From the NCBI RefSeq assembly GCF_000742135.1, contig NZ_KN046818.1:4786295-4850294 (forward strand): a DNA stretch of 64,000 nucleotides, read 5' to 3'. Shown one piece after another: positions 28,039 to 38,111 of the stretch. The stretch's first letter is position 1, and the number at the start of each line of letters is the position of its first letter. Both the position numbers and the translations under genes were made by a program. The notes below the pieces were generated by a model that was not told the DNA's origin, did not search any database, and saw nothing but the letters and a program-made list of their open reading frames with translations. Source of the DNA: Klebsiella pneumoniae (GTDB lineage: Bacteria > Pseudomonadota > Gammaproteobacteria > Enterobacterales > Enterobacteriaceae).

Positions 28039-29358
28039 ATGAATATGACCTCTAGACCAGGACTAAATGAAGTCCCACGTCAGCGTTGGCTGCGAATTAT
28101 TCCACCCATTCTGATCGCCTGTATTATCTCTTATATGGACCGCGTCAATATTGCTTTTGCAATGCCGGGCGGTATGGATGCTGAACTCGGTATTTCCGCC
28201 ACCATGGCGGGACTGGCCGGCGGCATTTTCTTTATTGGTTATCTGTTCTTACAGGTTCCCGGCGGCAAGATTGCCGTTCACGGTAGCGGCAAGATGTTTA
28301 TTGGCTGGTCGCTGGTCGCCTGGGCGGTGATCTCCGTCCTGACGGGATTAATCACCAACCAGTATCAGCTGCTGGTGCTGCGCTTCCTGCTGGGGGTGGC
28401 GGAAGGTGGGATGCTCCCGGTAGTGCTAACCATGATCAGCAACTGGTTCCCGGACGCCGAACGCGGGCGCGCTAACGCCATTGTCATTATGTTTGTCCCT
28501 ATCGCCGGGATCATCACGGCTCCGCTTTCCGGCTGGATCATCACCGTTCTCGACTGGCGCTGGCTGTTTATTATTGAAGGGTTACTCTCGGTGGTTGTCC
28601 TGCTGCTGTGGACCTATGCCGTTTATGACCGCCCACAGGAAGCGCGCTGGATCTCCGATGCCGAAAAGAATTATCTGGTGGAAACGCTGGCCGCCGAGCA
28701 AAGGGCCATTGCCGGCACCGAGGTGAAAAACGCCTCTCTCGGCGCGGTGCTTTCCGATAAAACCATGTGGCAGCTTATCGCACTGAACTTCTTCTATCAG
28801 ACCGGGATTTACGGTTACACCCTGTGGCTGCCCACCATCCTCAAAGAACTGACTCACAGCAGCATGGGCCAGGTTGGGGTGCTCGCCATTCTGCCCTACG
28901 TTGGCGCCATTGCCGGCATGTTCCTGTTCTCTTCTCTCTCGGATCGTACCGGCAAACGCAAGCTGTTTTTCTGCCTGCCACTGATTGGTTTTGCCCTGTG
29001 CATGTTCCTGTCGGTGGCTCTGAAGAGCCAGATCTGGCTGGCCTACGCCGCGCTGGTCGGCTGCGGATTCTTCCTGCAATCGGCGGCGGGCGTGTTCTGG
29101 ACCATTCCGGCACGGCTGTTCAGCGCCGAAATGGCCGGCGGCGCGCGCGGGGTCATCAACGCCCTCGGCAATCTTGGCGGTTTCTGCGGCCCCTATGCGG
29201 TGGGCGTCCTGATCACCCTCTACAGCAAAGACGCGGGGGTGTATTGCCTGGCTATCTCCCTGGCGCTGGCCGCGCTGATGGCCCTGCTGCTGCCGGCGAA
29301 ATGCGATGCCGGCGCCACGCCCGTCAATACGATGAATCCGCGGAAGCACGCCGCGTAA
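28039..29358 (+). CDS. yiaX2: MFS transporter YiaX2 (anion:cation symporter family)
   Basis: A 439-residue inner-membrane carrier with twelve predicted helices. IISYMDRVNIAFAMPGG (about 35-51) and LRFLLGVAEGGMLPVVLTMI (about 114-133) are hallmarks of the anion:cation symporter group that takes up sugar acids. Its place in the operon makes L-ascorbate or 2,3-diketo-L-gulonate the likely substrate. It replaces the TRAP transporter YiaMNO found at this point in E. coli. A strong 12-base-pair hairpin follows it. Confidence 0.85.
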   Translation: MNMTSRPGLNEVPRQRWLRIIPPILIACIISYMDRVNIAFAMPGGMDAELGISATMAGLAGGIFFIGYLFLQVPGGKIAVHGSGKMFIGWSLVAWAVISVLTGLITNQYQLLVLRFLLGVAEGGMLPVVLTMISNWFPDAERGRANAIVIMFVPIAGIITAPLSGWIITVLDWRWLFIIEGLLSVVVLLLWTYAVYDRPQEARWISDAEKNYLVETLAAEQRAIAGTEVKNASLGAVLSDKTMWQLIALNFFYQTGIYGYTLWLPTILKELTHSSMGQVGVLAILPYVGAIAGMFLFSSLSDRTGKRKLFFCLPLIGFALCMFLSVALKSQIWLAYAALVGCGFFLQSAAGVFWTIPARLFSAEMAGGARGVINALGNLGGFCGPYAVGVLITLYSKDAGVYCLAISLALAALMALLLPAKCDAGATPVNTMNPRKHAA

Positions 29359-29366
29359 TACCGCGC

Positions 29367-29397
29367 CTGGCCTGTGGGGCATTCTCCCACAGGCCAG
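29367..29397 (+). terminator. Intercistronic hairpin between yiaX2 and lyxK
   Basis: Perfect 12-base stem CTGGCCTGTGGG / CCCACAGGCCAG with a seven-base loop, followed by ATAAGCGCAGCG without a U-tract. It is strong enough to act as an mRNA processing or attenuation point splitting the transport and catabolic halves of the operon. Confidence 0.55.
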
Positions 29398-29436
29398 ATA
29401 AGCGCAGCGCCATCCGGCAACATTGAGAGATGAAAA

Positions 29437-30942
29437 ATGAGTGAGAAAGCACGCTTCTGGCTGGGCATTGATTGCGGCGGAACGTATCTGAAAGCGGGAT
29501 TATATGACGCGCAAGGCCGTGAACATGGCATTAACCGGCAATCGCTGCAGACGCTATCGCCCTTGCCGGGTTACGCCGAACGCGACATGGACCAGCTCTG
29601 GCAACAATGCGCCGCCACCATCGCCGGCCTGTTACAACGTACCGGTATCCACGGCGAACAAATTAAAGGCGTGGGCATCTCCGCGCAGGGTAAGGGGCTG
29701 TTCCTGCTAGATAAACAGGATCGCCCGCTGGGCCATGCCATGCTCTCTTCCGACCGTCGGGCGCTGGCGATCGTCCAGCGCTGGCAACAGGACGGGATCC
29801 CGGAAAAACTCTATCCCGTCACCCGCCAGACCCTGTGGACCGGTCACCCGGCTTCACTGCTGCGCTGGGTGAAAGAAAATGAACCGCAGCGCTACGCGCA
29901 AATTGGCTGCGTGATGATGGGCCATGACTATCTGCGCTGGTGTTTGACCGGCGTGAAAGGGTGCGAAGAGAGCAACATCTCTGAATCCAATCTCTACAAC
30001 ATGACTAGCGGCCAGTACGATCCACGCCTGACGCAATGGCTGGGGATCGGCGAAATTGACAGTGCGCTGCCGCCTGTCGTCGGTTCAGCAGAAAAAGGCG
30101 GGGAGATCACCCCTCAGGCAGCCGCCATCACCGGTCTGGCGGCGGGTACCCCCGTCGTCGGCGGCTTGTTTGATGTGGTCTCCACCGCACTCTGCGCCGG
30201 TATTGAAGATGAATTCACACTCAACGCGGTGATGGGCACCTGGGCCGTCACCAGCGGGATCACCCATGGCCTGCGCGACCATGAAGCGCACCCTTACGTC
30301 TACGGCCGTTACGTTAACGACGGGCAGTACATCGTTCACGAAGCCAGCCCCACCTCGTCGGGCAACCTCGAATGGTTCACTGCCCAGTGGGGTGAACTCT
30401 CTTTTGACGAGATCAATCAGGCCGTCGCCAGCCTGCCGAAGGCCGGTAGCGGCCTCTTTTTTCTGCCATTTCTCTACGGCAGCAACGCCGGACTGGAGAT
30501 GACCTGCGGCTTCTACGGTATGCAGGCGCTCCACACTCGCGCGCACCTGCTGCAGGCGATTTATGAGGGCGTCGTTTTCAGCCACATGACCCACCTCAAC
30601 CGCATGCGCGAACGCTTTACCCGCGTGCAGGCCCTGCGCGTCACCGGCGGCCCGGCGCACTCTGACGTCTGGATGCAGATGCTGGCGGACGTCAGCGGCC
30701 TGCGCGTCGAGCTGCCGCAGGTTGAAGAGACCGGCTGCTTTGGCGCCGCGCTCGCCGCCCGGGTCGGCACTGGCGTCTATTGCGATTTCAACGACGCCTG
30801 CCGCCACCTTCAGCATCCGGTGCGCACGCTGCTGCCCGACATGGCCGCCCACGCGCGCTACCAGCACAAATATCACCATTACCAGAATCTGATTGAAGCA
30901 CTACAGGGCTACCACGCCCGCATTAAGGAGCATGCATTATGA
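29437..30942 (+). CDS. lyxK: L-xylulose / 3-keto-L-gulonate kinase (FGGY family)
   Basis: A 501-residue carbohydrate kinase, the counterpart of E. coli LyxK (YiaP). WLGIDCGGTYLKAGLYD (8-24) is the N-terminal phosphate-binding motif, GVGISAQGKGLFLLD contacts sugar, and ALRVTGGPAHSDVWMQMLAD is the C-terminal ATP motif. In this operon it should phosphorylate 3-keto-L-gulonate, and it can also use L-xylulose. The stop codon overlaps the sgbH start (ATGA), so translation is coupled. Confidence 0.92.
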   Translation: MSEKARFWLGIDCGGTYLKAGLYDAQGREHGINRQSLQTLSPLPGYAERDMDQLWQQCAATIAGLLQRTGIHGEQIKGVGISAQGKGLFLLDKQDRPLGHAMLSSDRRALAIVQRWQQDGIPEKLYPVTRQTLWTGHPASLLRWVKENEPQRYAQIGCVMMGHDYLRWCLTGVKGCEESNISESNLYNMTSGQYDPRLTQWLGIGEIDSALPPVVGSAEKGGEITPQAAAITGLAAGTPVVGGLFDVVSTALCAGIEDEFTLNAVMGTWAVTSGITHGLRDHEAHPYVYGRYVNDGQYIVHEASPTSSGNLEWFTAQWGELSFDEINQAVASLPKAGSGLFFLPFLYGSNAGLEMTCGFYGMQALHTRAHLLQAIYEGVVFSHMTHLNRMRERFTRVQALRVTGGPAHSDVWMQMLADVSGLRVELPQVEETGCFGAALAARVGTGVYCDFNDACRHLQHPVRTLLPDMAAHARYQHKYHHYQNLIEALQGYHARIKEHAL

Positions 30943-31601
30943 GCCGACCATTACTGCAACTGGCGCTCGACCACACCAGCCTGGAAGCCGCCAGCCGCGA
31001 TGTCGCCCTGCTACAGGACCACGTCGATATCGTTGAAGCCGGTACCATCCTCTGCTTAACCGAAGGCCTGAGCGCGGTGAAAGCTCTGCGCGCCCAGTGC
31101 CCGGATAAACTCATCGTCGCCGACTGGAAGGTTGCCGATGCGGGGGAAACGCTGGCCCAGCAGGCCTTTGCCGCCGGCGCTAACTGGATGACCATCATCT
31201 GCGCCGCGCCGCTCGCCACCGTTGAGAAGGGCCACGCCGTCGCGCAGGCCTGCGGCGGCGAAATTCAGATCGAGCTGTTCGGTAACTGGACGCTGGATGA
31301 CGCCCGCGCCTGGTACCGCACCGGCGTCCGTCAGGCGATTTACCATCGCGGCCGCGACGCTCAGGCCAGCGGACAACAGTGGAGTGACGCCGATCTGGCG
31401 CGGATGAAAGCGCTCTCTGATATCGGCCTTCAGCTGTCGATTACCGGCGGCATCACCCCGGCCGATCTGCCCTTGTTCAAAGATATTCAGGTGAAAGCGT
31501 TTATTGCCGGACGCGCGCTGGCCGGAGCACCGCAACCGGCGCAGGTCGCTGCGGCTTTCCATGCGCAGATCGATGCTATCTGGGGAGATAAGCATGCGTA
31601 A
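30939..31601 (+). CDS. sgbH: 3-keto-L-gulonate-6-phosphate decarboxylase
   Basis: A 220-residue (beta/alpha)8 enzyme of the orotidine-phosphate decarboxylase suprafamily that turns 3-keto-L-gulonate 6-phosphate into L-xylulose 5-phosphate and CO2. Active-site residues are present: D11 (LALDHT), E33 (VEAGT), and the D62-K64-D67 triad in ADWKVADAG. Also called YiaQ. It overlaps lyxK by four bases and sgbU by eight. Confidence 0.96.
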   Translation: MSRPLLQLALDHTSLEAASRDVALLQDHVDIVEAGTILCLTEGLSAVKALRAQCPDKLIVADWKVADAGETLAQQAFAAGANWMTIICAAPLATVEKGHAVAQACGGEIQIELFGNWTLDDARAWYRTGVRQAIYHRGRDAQASGQQWSDADLARMKALSDIGLQLSITGGITPADLPLFKDIQVKAFIAGRALAGAPQPAQVAAAFHAQIDAIWGDKHA

Positions 31602-32454
31602 CCATCCGTTAGGGATCTATGAGAAGGCGCTGGCGAAAGATCTCAGCTGGCCGGAGCGGCTGGTGCTGGCGAAAAGCTGCGGCTTTGATTTCGTCGAGAT
31701 GTCGGTGGATGAGACCGACGAGCGGCTGTCGCGTCTCGACTGGAGCCCGGCGCAGCGCGCCTCGCTGGTCACCGCCATGCTGGAAACCGGGGTGGCGATC
31801 CCGTCGATGTGCCTCTCTGCCCATCGCCGTTTCCCGTTTGGCAGCCGCGATGCGGCCGTGCGCCAGCGGGCGCGGGAGATCATGAGCAAAGCTATCCATC
31901 TGGCGCGCGATCTCGGCATCCGCACCATCCAGCTGGCAGGGTACGACGTCTATTATGAAGCGCATGATGAAGGTACCCAACAGCGCTTCGCCGAAGGGCT
32001 GGCATGGGCGGTGGAACAGGCCGCGGCGGCGCAGGTGATGCTGGCGGTGGAGATCATGGATACCGCTTTTATGAACTCCATCAGCAAATGGAAAAAGTGG
32101 GATGAGATGCTCGCCTCGCCGTGGTTCTCGGTCTACCCGGACGTGGGCAACCTTAGCGCCTGGGGGAACGACGTCACCGCCGAGCTGAAGCTGGGTATCG
32201 ATCGCATCGCCGCCATTCATTTAAAAGATACCCAGCCGGTCACCGCGCAAAGCCCAGGTCAGTTCCGCGACGTACCGTTTGGCGAAGGCTGTGTGGATTT
32301 TGTCGGCATCTTCAAAACGCTGCATGAGCTGAACTATCGCGGCGCATTCCTGATTGAGATGTGGACGGAAAAAGCCAAAGAGCCGGTACTGGAAATTATC
32401 GAGGCCCGACGCTGGATAGAAGCGCGGATGCAGGAAGGAGGATTTGCATGTTAG
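31594..32454 (+). CDS. sgbU: L-xylulose-5-phosphate 3-epimerase
   Basis: A 286-residue TIM-barrel epimerase (UlaE/SgbU family, xylose-isomerase-like fold) converting L-xylulose 5-phosphate to L-ribulose 5-phosphate. Nearly identical to E. coli SgbU from [36 protein letters not shown] holds the metal-binding glutamate, and [10 protein letters not shown] and [13 protein letters not shown] are conserved. Also called YiaR. I use the ATG at 31594, inside the end of sgbH; it overlaps sgbE by seven bases. Confidence 0.95.
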   Translation: MRNHPLGIYEKALAKDLSWPERLVLAKSCGFDFVEMSVDETDERLSRLDWSPAQRASLVTAMLETGVAIPSMCLSAHRRFPFGSRDAAVRQRAREIMSKAIHLARDLGIRTIQLAGYDVYYEAHDEGTQQRFAEGLAWAVEQAAAAQVMLAVEIMDTAFMNSISKWKKWDEMLASPWFSVYPDVGNLSAWGNDVTAELKLGIDRIAAIHLKDTQPVTAQSPGQFRDVPFGEGCVDFVGIFKTLHELNYRGAFLIEMWTEKAKEPVLEIIEARRWIEARMQEGGFAC

Positions 32455-33146
32455 AACAGTTAAAAGCCGAGGTGCTGGCGGCCAACCTGGCGCTCCCGGC
32501 GCACCAGCTGGTGACGTTTACCTGGGGCAACGTCAGCGCGGTTGATGAAACGCGCACGCTGATGGTGATTAAACCTTCCGGCGTGGAATACGACGTGATG
32601 ACCGCCGAGGATATGGTCGTGGTCGAGATCGCCAGCGGCAAGGTGGTGGCCGGCGGCAAAAAACCGTCATCAGATACCCCGACCCATCTGGCGCTTTACC
32701 GCCGCTATCCGCAGATCGGCGGGATCGTGCATACCCACTCCCGCCACGCCACGATCTGGTCGCAGGCGGGTCTCGATCTGCCCGCCTGGGGCACCACCCA
32801 CGCCGACTACTTCTATGGCGCGATCCCCTGTACCCGCCTGATGACCGAAGAGGAAATTAACGGGGAATATGAGTATCAGACTGGCGAAGTGATTATTCAG
32901 ACCTTTGAAGAACGGCGCCTCGATCCGGCGCAAATCCCGGCGGTACTTGTCCATTCACACGGTCCGTTCGCCTGGGGAAAAGACGCCGCCGACGCCGTAC
33001 ATAACGCCGTGGTGCTGGAGGAGTGCGCGTATATGGGGCTGTTCTCACGCCAGCTCTCGCCTCAGCTGCCGGAGATGCAGTCGGTATTGCTGGATAAACA
33101 CTATCTGCGCAAGCACGGCGCCAACGCCTATTACGGACAAGGCTGA
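32448..33146 (+). CDS. sgbE: L-ribulose-5-phosphate 4-epimerase
   Basis: A 232-residue class II aldolase-fold zinc enzyme giving D-xylulose 5-phosphate, which enters the pentose phosphate pathway. Zinc ligands are H95 and H97 (GIVHTHSRH) and H171 ([12 protein letters not shown]); D120 in THADYF is the likely acid/base residue. Also called YiaS. I use the ATG at 32448, preceded by AAGGAGG inside sgbU. It ends the operon and is convergent with selB. Confidence 0.96.
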   Translation: MLEQLKAEVLAANLALPAHQLVTFTWGNVSAVDETRTLMVIKPSGVEYDVMTAEDMVVVEIASGKVVAGGKKPSSDTPTHLALYRRYPQIGGIVHTHSRHATIWSQAGLDLPAWGTTHADYFYGAIPCTRLMTEEEINGEYEYQTGEVIIQTFEERRLDPAQIPAVLVHSHGPFAWGKDAADAVHNAVVLEECAYMGLFSRQLSPQLPEMQSVLLDKHYLRKHGANAYYGQG

Positions 33147-33150
33147 CATT

Positions 33151-33193
33151 CTGTTCCCCGGCAGGCCGCCATGCGCTGCCCGCCGGGGAACAG
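33151..33193. terminator. Convergent hairpin between sgbE and selB
   Basis: Stem CTGTTCCCCGGC / GCCGGGGAACAG (33151-33162 and 33182-33193) with an inner GGCAG-type pairing. There is no U-tract, so it is possibly a barrier against readthrough from either side. Confidence 0.5.
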
Positions 33194-33203
33194 GCGATCA
33201 TGA

Positions 33204-35045
33204 TTACCGGAACAATGCCTTATCGCGCAGGATATGATCGTTACCGCGACGGCGGGTGAAGCCAATCCGATCGAAATACTCCAGGATCTGGATCGCCAGC
33301 TTCCGCCCTACGTTTAAGGTATCGCGGAAATCCGCCGCGCAGGTTGAACCGCGCAGCCGATCCAGCTCGCGCACCCGCTGGGCGAACTGCACAATGCGAT
33401 CGTTGCGGTAGTAACGATCCTTGACGATCGCGGTAATCATCCCCTGCTGCGCCGCCTGGCGCAGCACCGCGCGCATCAGTGACTCTTCAACATGGACTTC
33501 GCGCGCAAGATCGCGCACCCACCACGGATCGTCGCCGAACAGAGTCTCCACCTTATGCCAGACCGCCTGCTGCTCGTCGGTAAACCCGGCTTTATGCTCC
33601 GGCAAATGCAGCCAGCCGTGATGGCTGTGGACTAAGCCGCTCTCGCGCATCTGCTCAATCAGCAGCAGCACCAGCGCTTCATCTTCCATCGGCAGCGCGA
33701 TGCGGCGCAGGCGCTCCCGGCCAGGGCCCGGCTCGTCTCGATGCTGCTCATGGTAGCGCGCAAGGGCATCCAGCAATTTTCGCTGCCAGCGGGCGGCAAG
33801 CGGCGCGCTAAGCAGGCGCTGTCCGGCCTGCAGATAGTCCGGTCGCTGGATCAGGGCCGCCATTCCGGCTTCGCTGAGCTGCCGCGCCCAGGCGAAGTGC
33901 TCAAGCCGGACGGCATCCCGCTGCAGATGTAACTCCAGCGCCTGCGCATCGTCAGCGCCGACCGCTGCCAGGGCGTGCAGCCACTGCAGATATTCCGGTT
34001 TACGTTTGCCGCGACGCGGAGGATCCAGCGTCACCACCCGTGCGCCCGCCAGCGTCAAGCGAGCAGAGATATCGCGGAGCACCAGCCGGTCGTTATCCGC
34101 CAGCCACAGCGGAGTATCCAGCACCAGCTCCGCCAGGTTGCCCTCAAGAAGCGACACCCGGCCGGTAATGTGGCTGGCAGCATGGTGAATATGCAGCGGC
34201 TGCCACTGGCTGAGCGGCGTATGGCACTGCAGCTCGACAATCACCCGTTCTGCTGGCTCCGGCGGTGGTGAGGAGAGCAGCCAGTCGCCGCGGTGCACTG
34301 CCTCTTTTTGCGCATCGCCGACAATATTCAGCGCAATGCGCTGCCCGGCGTGCGCCTGCTCAACCGCTTGATTCTGGGCATGCAGGCCGCGGACGCGCAT
34401 CGGCGTGTTGACGCCGGTAAGCCATAGGGTATCCCCGACCCGTACTTCGCCGGAGAGCGCCGTCCCGGTGACCACCAGCCCCGCGCCTTTGACGGTAAAA
34501 GCGCGATCCAGCGCCAGGCGAAACCGCTGCTGCTGCGGGCGGGGGCGCTCCGCAAGCTGCAGCAGATGGCTGCGCAGTTCCGCAATACCGATGTTTTCCG
34601 CCGCCGCGGTGGGAAAGAAAGCGACGGCGTCAAAGCCCAGCTCGCCCAGGGTCTGCTCGACCTCAGCCTGAACCTCCGCCACCCTGGCGGCCGCCACGCG
34701 GTCCGTTTTGGTCAGCGCCACGGTCAGCGTCGGCTTTCCGGTCAACTGCAGGATCGCCAGGTGTTCGCGGGTTTGCGCCATCACCCCGTCATCGCAGGCC
34801 ACCACCAGCAGCGCATGGTCAATACCCCCCACCCCCGCCAGCATGTTGGACAAAAACTTTTCGTGCCCGGGAACGTCAATAAATCCCAGCACCCGCCCGT
34901 CCGGCTGCGGCCAGTAGGCATAGCCGAGATCGATCGTCATTCCCCGCGCTTTCTCTTCCGGCAAACGATCGGCATTCACGCCGGTTATCGCCTGCAGCAG
35001 CGTCGTTTTGCCGTGGTCAACATGTCCAGCGGTGGCAATAATCAT
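33204..35045 (-). CDS. selB: Selenocysteine-specific elongation factor SelB
   Basis: A 613-residue translation GTPase that brings selenocysteyl-tRNA to UGA codons next to a SECIS hairpin. It starts [20 protein letters not shown] with G1 GHVDHGKT and effector/G3 [11 protein letters not shown]-Tu-like domains 1-3 span about 1-335; four winged-helix domains (about 375-613) bind the SECIS RNA. Length is close to that of E. coli (614). It overlaps selA by four bases (ATGA). Needed for formate dehydrogenases, none of which are in the window. Confidence 0.97.
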   Translation of the reverse strand: MIIATAGHVDHGKTTLLQAITGVNADRLPEEKARGMTIDLGYAYWPQPDGRVLGFIDVPGHEKFLSNMLAGVGGIDHALLVVACDDGVMAQTREHLAILQLTGKPTLTVALTKTDRVAAARVAEVQAEVEQTLGELGFDAVAFFPTAAAENIGIAELRSHLLQLAERPRPQQQRFRLALDRAFTVKGAGLVVTGTALSGEVRVGDTLWLTGVNTPMRVRGLHAQNQAVEQAHAGQRIALNIVGDAQKEAVHRGDWLLSSPPPEPAERVIVELQCHTPLSQWQPLHIHHAASHITGRVSLLEGNLAELVLDTPLWLADNDRLVLRDISARLTLAGARVVTLDPPRRGKRKPEYLQWLHALAAVGADDAQALELHLQRDAVRLEHFAWARQLSEAGMAALIQRPDYLQAGQRLLSAPLAARWQRKLLDALARYHEQHRDEPGPGRERLRRIALPMEDEALVLLLIEQMRESGLVHSHHGWLHLPEHKAGFTDEQQAVWHKVETLFGDDPWWVRDLAREVHVEESLMRAVLRQAAQQGMITAIVKDRYYRNDRIVQFAQRVRELDRLRGSTCAADFRDTLNVGRKLAIQILEYFDRIGFTRRRGNDHILRDKALFR

Positions 35046-36430
35046 CGTAACAACATCTCCATAAAGCGGGTTTCATCTTCCAGACAGCGCAGGTCCAGCC
35101 AGAGCCGACCGTCATAAATGCGGCCAATCACCGGACACGGCAGCGCGCGCCAGCGGGCCGCCAGCGCCTCCAGCCGGCTACCGCGGCCGTCATGCGGGGT
35201 AAAGGTCAACGCCGCGCTGGGCAGGCGGTCGACGGGTAACGAGCCGCTGCCAATCTGCGACTGGCAGGCTGCCACGCTGACGGCAAAATCAGCATAGTGT
35301 GCCGCCAGGTCAGGCTGCAGGCGTTCAGCCAGCCGGCGGATCTCCTCCGCCGGACGGGTGAGCAGGCGCAGCGTCGGCAATTTCTCCCTCAGCGCCTCCG
35401 GGTGCTGATAGAGGCGCAGCGTAGCCTCCAGCGCCGCGAGGGTCATTTTATCGGCGCGCAGGGCCCGCTTCAGCGGATGGCTTTGCAGCTGGGCAATCAG
35501 CGCGCGTTTGCCGACGATAATCCCGGCCTGCGGGCCACCGAGCAGCTTGTCGCCGGAGAAACTGACCAGGCTCACCCCGGCGGCGATCATCTCCTGCGGC
35601 ATCGGCTCCTTCGGCAGGCCATACTGGCTGAGATCCACCAGCGACCCGCTGCCCAGGTCGGCCACCACCGGGACGTCCAGTTCGCGGCCAATGGCCGCCA
35701 GCTCCGCTTCGTCGACGGCTTTGGTAAAGCCTTCAATGCTGTAGTTGCTGGTGTGAACCTTCATCAGCAGCGCGGTATTGTCATTCACCGCCTGGCGATA
35801 ATCTTTGGCATGGGTGCGGTTGGTGGTACCCACTTCGTGCAGCTGGCAACCCGCCTGGCGCATCACGTCGGGGATGCGAAATGCCCCGCCGATCTCCACC
35901 AGTTCGCCGCGAGAGACCACCACTTCGCGACCGCTGGCGGTGGCCGCCAGCATCAGCAGAACGGCCGCCGCGTTGTTGTTCACGATACAGGCGTCTTCCG
36001 CGCCGGTGATCTGGCACAGCAGATCGGCAATGGCGCGATCGCGATGGCCGCGCCCGGCGTCGTCGAGATCATATTCGAGCGTCACCGGCGCGCGCATCGC
36101 GCTGGCGACCGCCTCCACGGCCGACTCCGCCTGAATGGCGCGCCCCAGATTGGTATGCAATACCGTACCGGTGAGATTAAACACCGGACGCAGGGCGCTC
36201 CGCTGGCCGGCGGTGAGCCGCTGCTCACAGGCGTGCTGCCAGTCATGGCTCCAGTCAGGGAGCGTCTGCCGTTGGCTAATCTGTTCCCGCGCCTCATCCA
36301 GCATCTGGCGCAGCTGCGCCACCACCTGCGAATGGCCGTGCTGCGCCAGCAGGGGAGAAAAAGCGGGGTCGCGTAGTAAGCGGTCAATGGCCGGAAGCCG
36401 GGTATAAAGCGCACGAATTTCGGTAGTCAT
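35042..36430 (-). CDS. selA: L-seryl-tRNA(Sec) selenium transferase
   Basis: A 462-residue PLP enzyme converting seryl-tRNA(Sec) to selenocysteyl-tRNA(Sec) with selenophosphate. The PLP lysine lies in [20 protein letters not shown] (about residue 294). Start at 36430 ([20 protein letters not shown]), as in E. coli; a longer frame runs into a palindrome. It is the first gene of selAB. Confidence 0.97.
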   Translation of the reverse strand: MTTEIRALYTRLPAIDRLLRDPAFSPLLAQHGHSQVVAQLRQMLDEAREQISQRQTLPDWSHDWQHACEQRLTAGQRSALRPVFNLTGTVLHTNLGRAIQAESAVEAVASAMRAPVTLEYDLDDAGRGHRDRAIADLLCQITGAEDACIVNNNAAAVLLMLAATASGREVVVSRGELVEIGGAFRIPDVMRQAGCQLHEVGTTNRTHAKDYRQAVNDNTALLMKVHTSNYSIEGFTKAVDEAELAAIGRELDVPVVADLGSGSLVDLSQYGLPKEPMPQEMIAAGVSLVSFSGDKLLGGPQAGIIVGKRALIAQLQSHPLKRALRADKMTLAALEATLRLYQHPEALREKLPTLRLLTRPAEEIRRLAERLQPDLAAHYADFAVSVAACQSQIGSGSLPVDRLPSAALTFTPHDGRGSRLEALAARWRALPCPVIGRIYDGRLWLDLRCLEDETRFMEMLLR

Positions 36431-36535
36431 GAATGGGCCTGGCGGTAAGTTATTTTCCCCCCTCCCGACGGGAGAGGGAGTCAACAATCAGCGGCGATTG
36501 TAACGCCTCCTTGCGCAAACTGTTACCTGCCTGGG

Positions 36536-37144
36536 TCAAGTCCGCGGCGGTTCAGTGCGCGCAAAGCTGGCGCGCTGGAACAACGCATCCACCAGCTTCA
36601 CCAGCTGCGGCCGGGTGGCGCACCAGCCCGGCGCTACGCGGCGAAAGTTCAGATAAGCAATGGCGCAGGCCGTGGAAATGGTCGCCAGATTAACCTCGTC
36701 GCCGCGCAGCGTTCCGTCTGCCGCGCAGGCTTCCAGCCTGTCGAGACCGCGAGCCACTTTCTCCCGCTGGCGGAGCAGTTCGTGTTCTGACTGTTGCGCG
36801 CCCGGGCGAGCCTTTTCACGCACCAGCGACTGGGCGGCCTCCATCACGCCATCCGCCAGCGCCTCTAGCTGGCGCATCCTGAGAGCGGCTCTGGGGTCGG
36901 CGGGGATCATCGGCGGCGCTACGCCCAGCAGCTCCAGATACTGGGCGATGACCGGGGAGTCAAACCAGCACTCACCGTCGTCCGTCACCAGCGCCGGTAC
37001 CTTGCCCAGCGGGTTATAGCGCGCCACACCGTTGCTTTCGCTGTAGGGGGATTCGTTGACAAACTCAAAAGGGATGCGCTTTTCCAGCAGGATCACGGAG
37101 ATTTTGCGCACAAAGGGACTGGTGTAGCTGCCGATCAGTTTCAT
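36536..37144 (-). CDS. yibF: Glutathione S-transferase-like protein YibF
   Basis: A 202-residue GST fold protein. The thioredoxin-like N-terminal half begins [20 protein letters not shown] with Ser as the likely catalytic residue (SYTSPF), and the helical C-terminal half contains [14 protein letters not shown]. It closely matches E. coli YibF. The substrate is unknown. About 105 bases separate it from selA on the same strand. Confidence 0.92.
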   Translation of the reverse strand: MKLIGSYTSPFVRKISVILLEKRIPFEFVNESPYSESNGVARYNPLGKVPALVTDDGECWFDSPVIAQYLELLGVAPPMIPADPRAALRMRQLEALADGVMEAAQSLVREKARPGAQQSEHELLRQREKVARGLDRLEACAADGTLRGDEVNLATISTACAIAYLNFRRVAPGWCATRPQLVKLVDALFQRASFARTEPPRT

Positions 37145-37250
37145 AGCCTGCTCCTTATCGCCAACAAATTATCGCCAACAAAGATATGAGTATGGCTCAG
37201 GGCAGGACAAAAGGCAGGTGAGCGTCCGGCTCAACCTGCCGCCGATCGCA

Positions 37251-37575
37251 TTAATGATCGAGATAGAGGTAGTGCATCCAGCTGGTCATCCGCAGCAGCA
37301 CTTTACGCATCACCGAGACGTGGGTGAAATGGTCGGAGTAGAGCGCCACCTGCGCGTAGATACCATCGGGTAATGCTGATAGCCCTTGTTCAAGCGATCG
37401 CGTTCCGTCGACACGCGGGTGGTATTGGCCTGGCCTCAGAGAGCTGCGGCTTGGGGACGTTAATACAGTACAGCGTCGTTACCAGGTTGGCCTGCAGGCG
37501 GTCGACTCGCGCCTGATAGGGCGCCGGGTCAATCGTAAATAGCGCCTCGCCTTTCTCGACGCGCTGAGTGGCTCT
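37251..37575 (-). pseudogene. yibH: Remnant of yibH (HlyD-type membrane-fusion protein), internally deleted
   Basis: Read on the minus strand, the C-terminal 41 codons are intact (37376 to the stop at 37251: [20 protein letters not shown]..., ending [10 protein letters not shown]), matching the end of E. coli YibH. Upstream, VEKGEALFTIDPAPYQARVD (about 37560-37500) and, after a frame change, QLSEA and [16 protein letters not shown] (about 37445-37380) match the region near residues 65-125 of YibH. Some 200 codons between the two parts are missing and the junction is out of frame. The N-terminal membrane segment is not recognisable. Confidence 0.8.
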
Positions 37576-38111
37576 ATCGGTTCGGCTTTACGGGAATTAT
37601 TTATCTGATTTTATTCACAATATACTGATATTCGCCCCGCTATTTTGAGGATAATTCACGCCTTTCATTTATGCCATCCGGCGTAAAAAAGTTATTCGGC
37701 AATTAAGGTTGCTTAGTTACAGGGTCATCCCGGCGTGGAAGCAAAACCGGGCCGAGATCACAGCGGCGTAAACCCCTCGCGAAATTCTTTGTGATCAAAA
37801 TCACAAACAAACAACAAAAACACGAAACAAAAATGTGACAAATATCACACAAAAAGGCAGATCAGCGGCTAAAAAGGCGCTGTGTTGTTTTTTTACACAG
37901 TAATTTTGTGATCATCATCACTACAAAACCCTCTTAGCCCCCTATATTCATGTGATCCAAATCACATAAAAGGGCGCTGGCTGGACAGCTAAACGATTCA
38001 GTGCCAGATTTCGCACTATCAATCAGGGCCCGGCTACCTCTGCCGCCACATTAACAACAAACCTCGGGCTTTAAGCCTGCGCGCTACGCAAAACAGAAGA
38101 AGGGGTGTTTT
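37576..38111. promoter_or_regulatory. mtlA upstream region
   Basis: 536 bases without a gene. The left part (37576-37780) is AT-rich and featureless, where E. coli carries the start of yibH and yibI; I find no yibI. The right part holds the CRP sites listed separately and the mtlA promoter. AAGGGG precedes the mtlA ATG. Confidence 0.6.
37790..37966. promoter_or_regulatory. Array of four CRP-binding sites upstream of mtlA
   Basis: Three perfect TGTGA-N6-TCACA sites lie at 37790-37805 (spacer TCAAAA), 37834-37849 (CAAATA) and 37951-37966 (TCCAAA). A one-mismatch site is at 37907-37922 (TGTGA-TCATCA-TCACT). Centre distances are 44, 73 and 44 bases. A weak fifth candidate, TGTGT-N9-ACACA, is at 37881-37899. 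E. coli mtlA is also known for several CRP sites. This implies strong control by cAMP-CRP. Confidence 0.88.
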
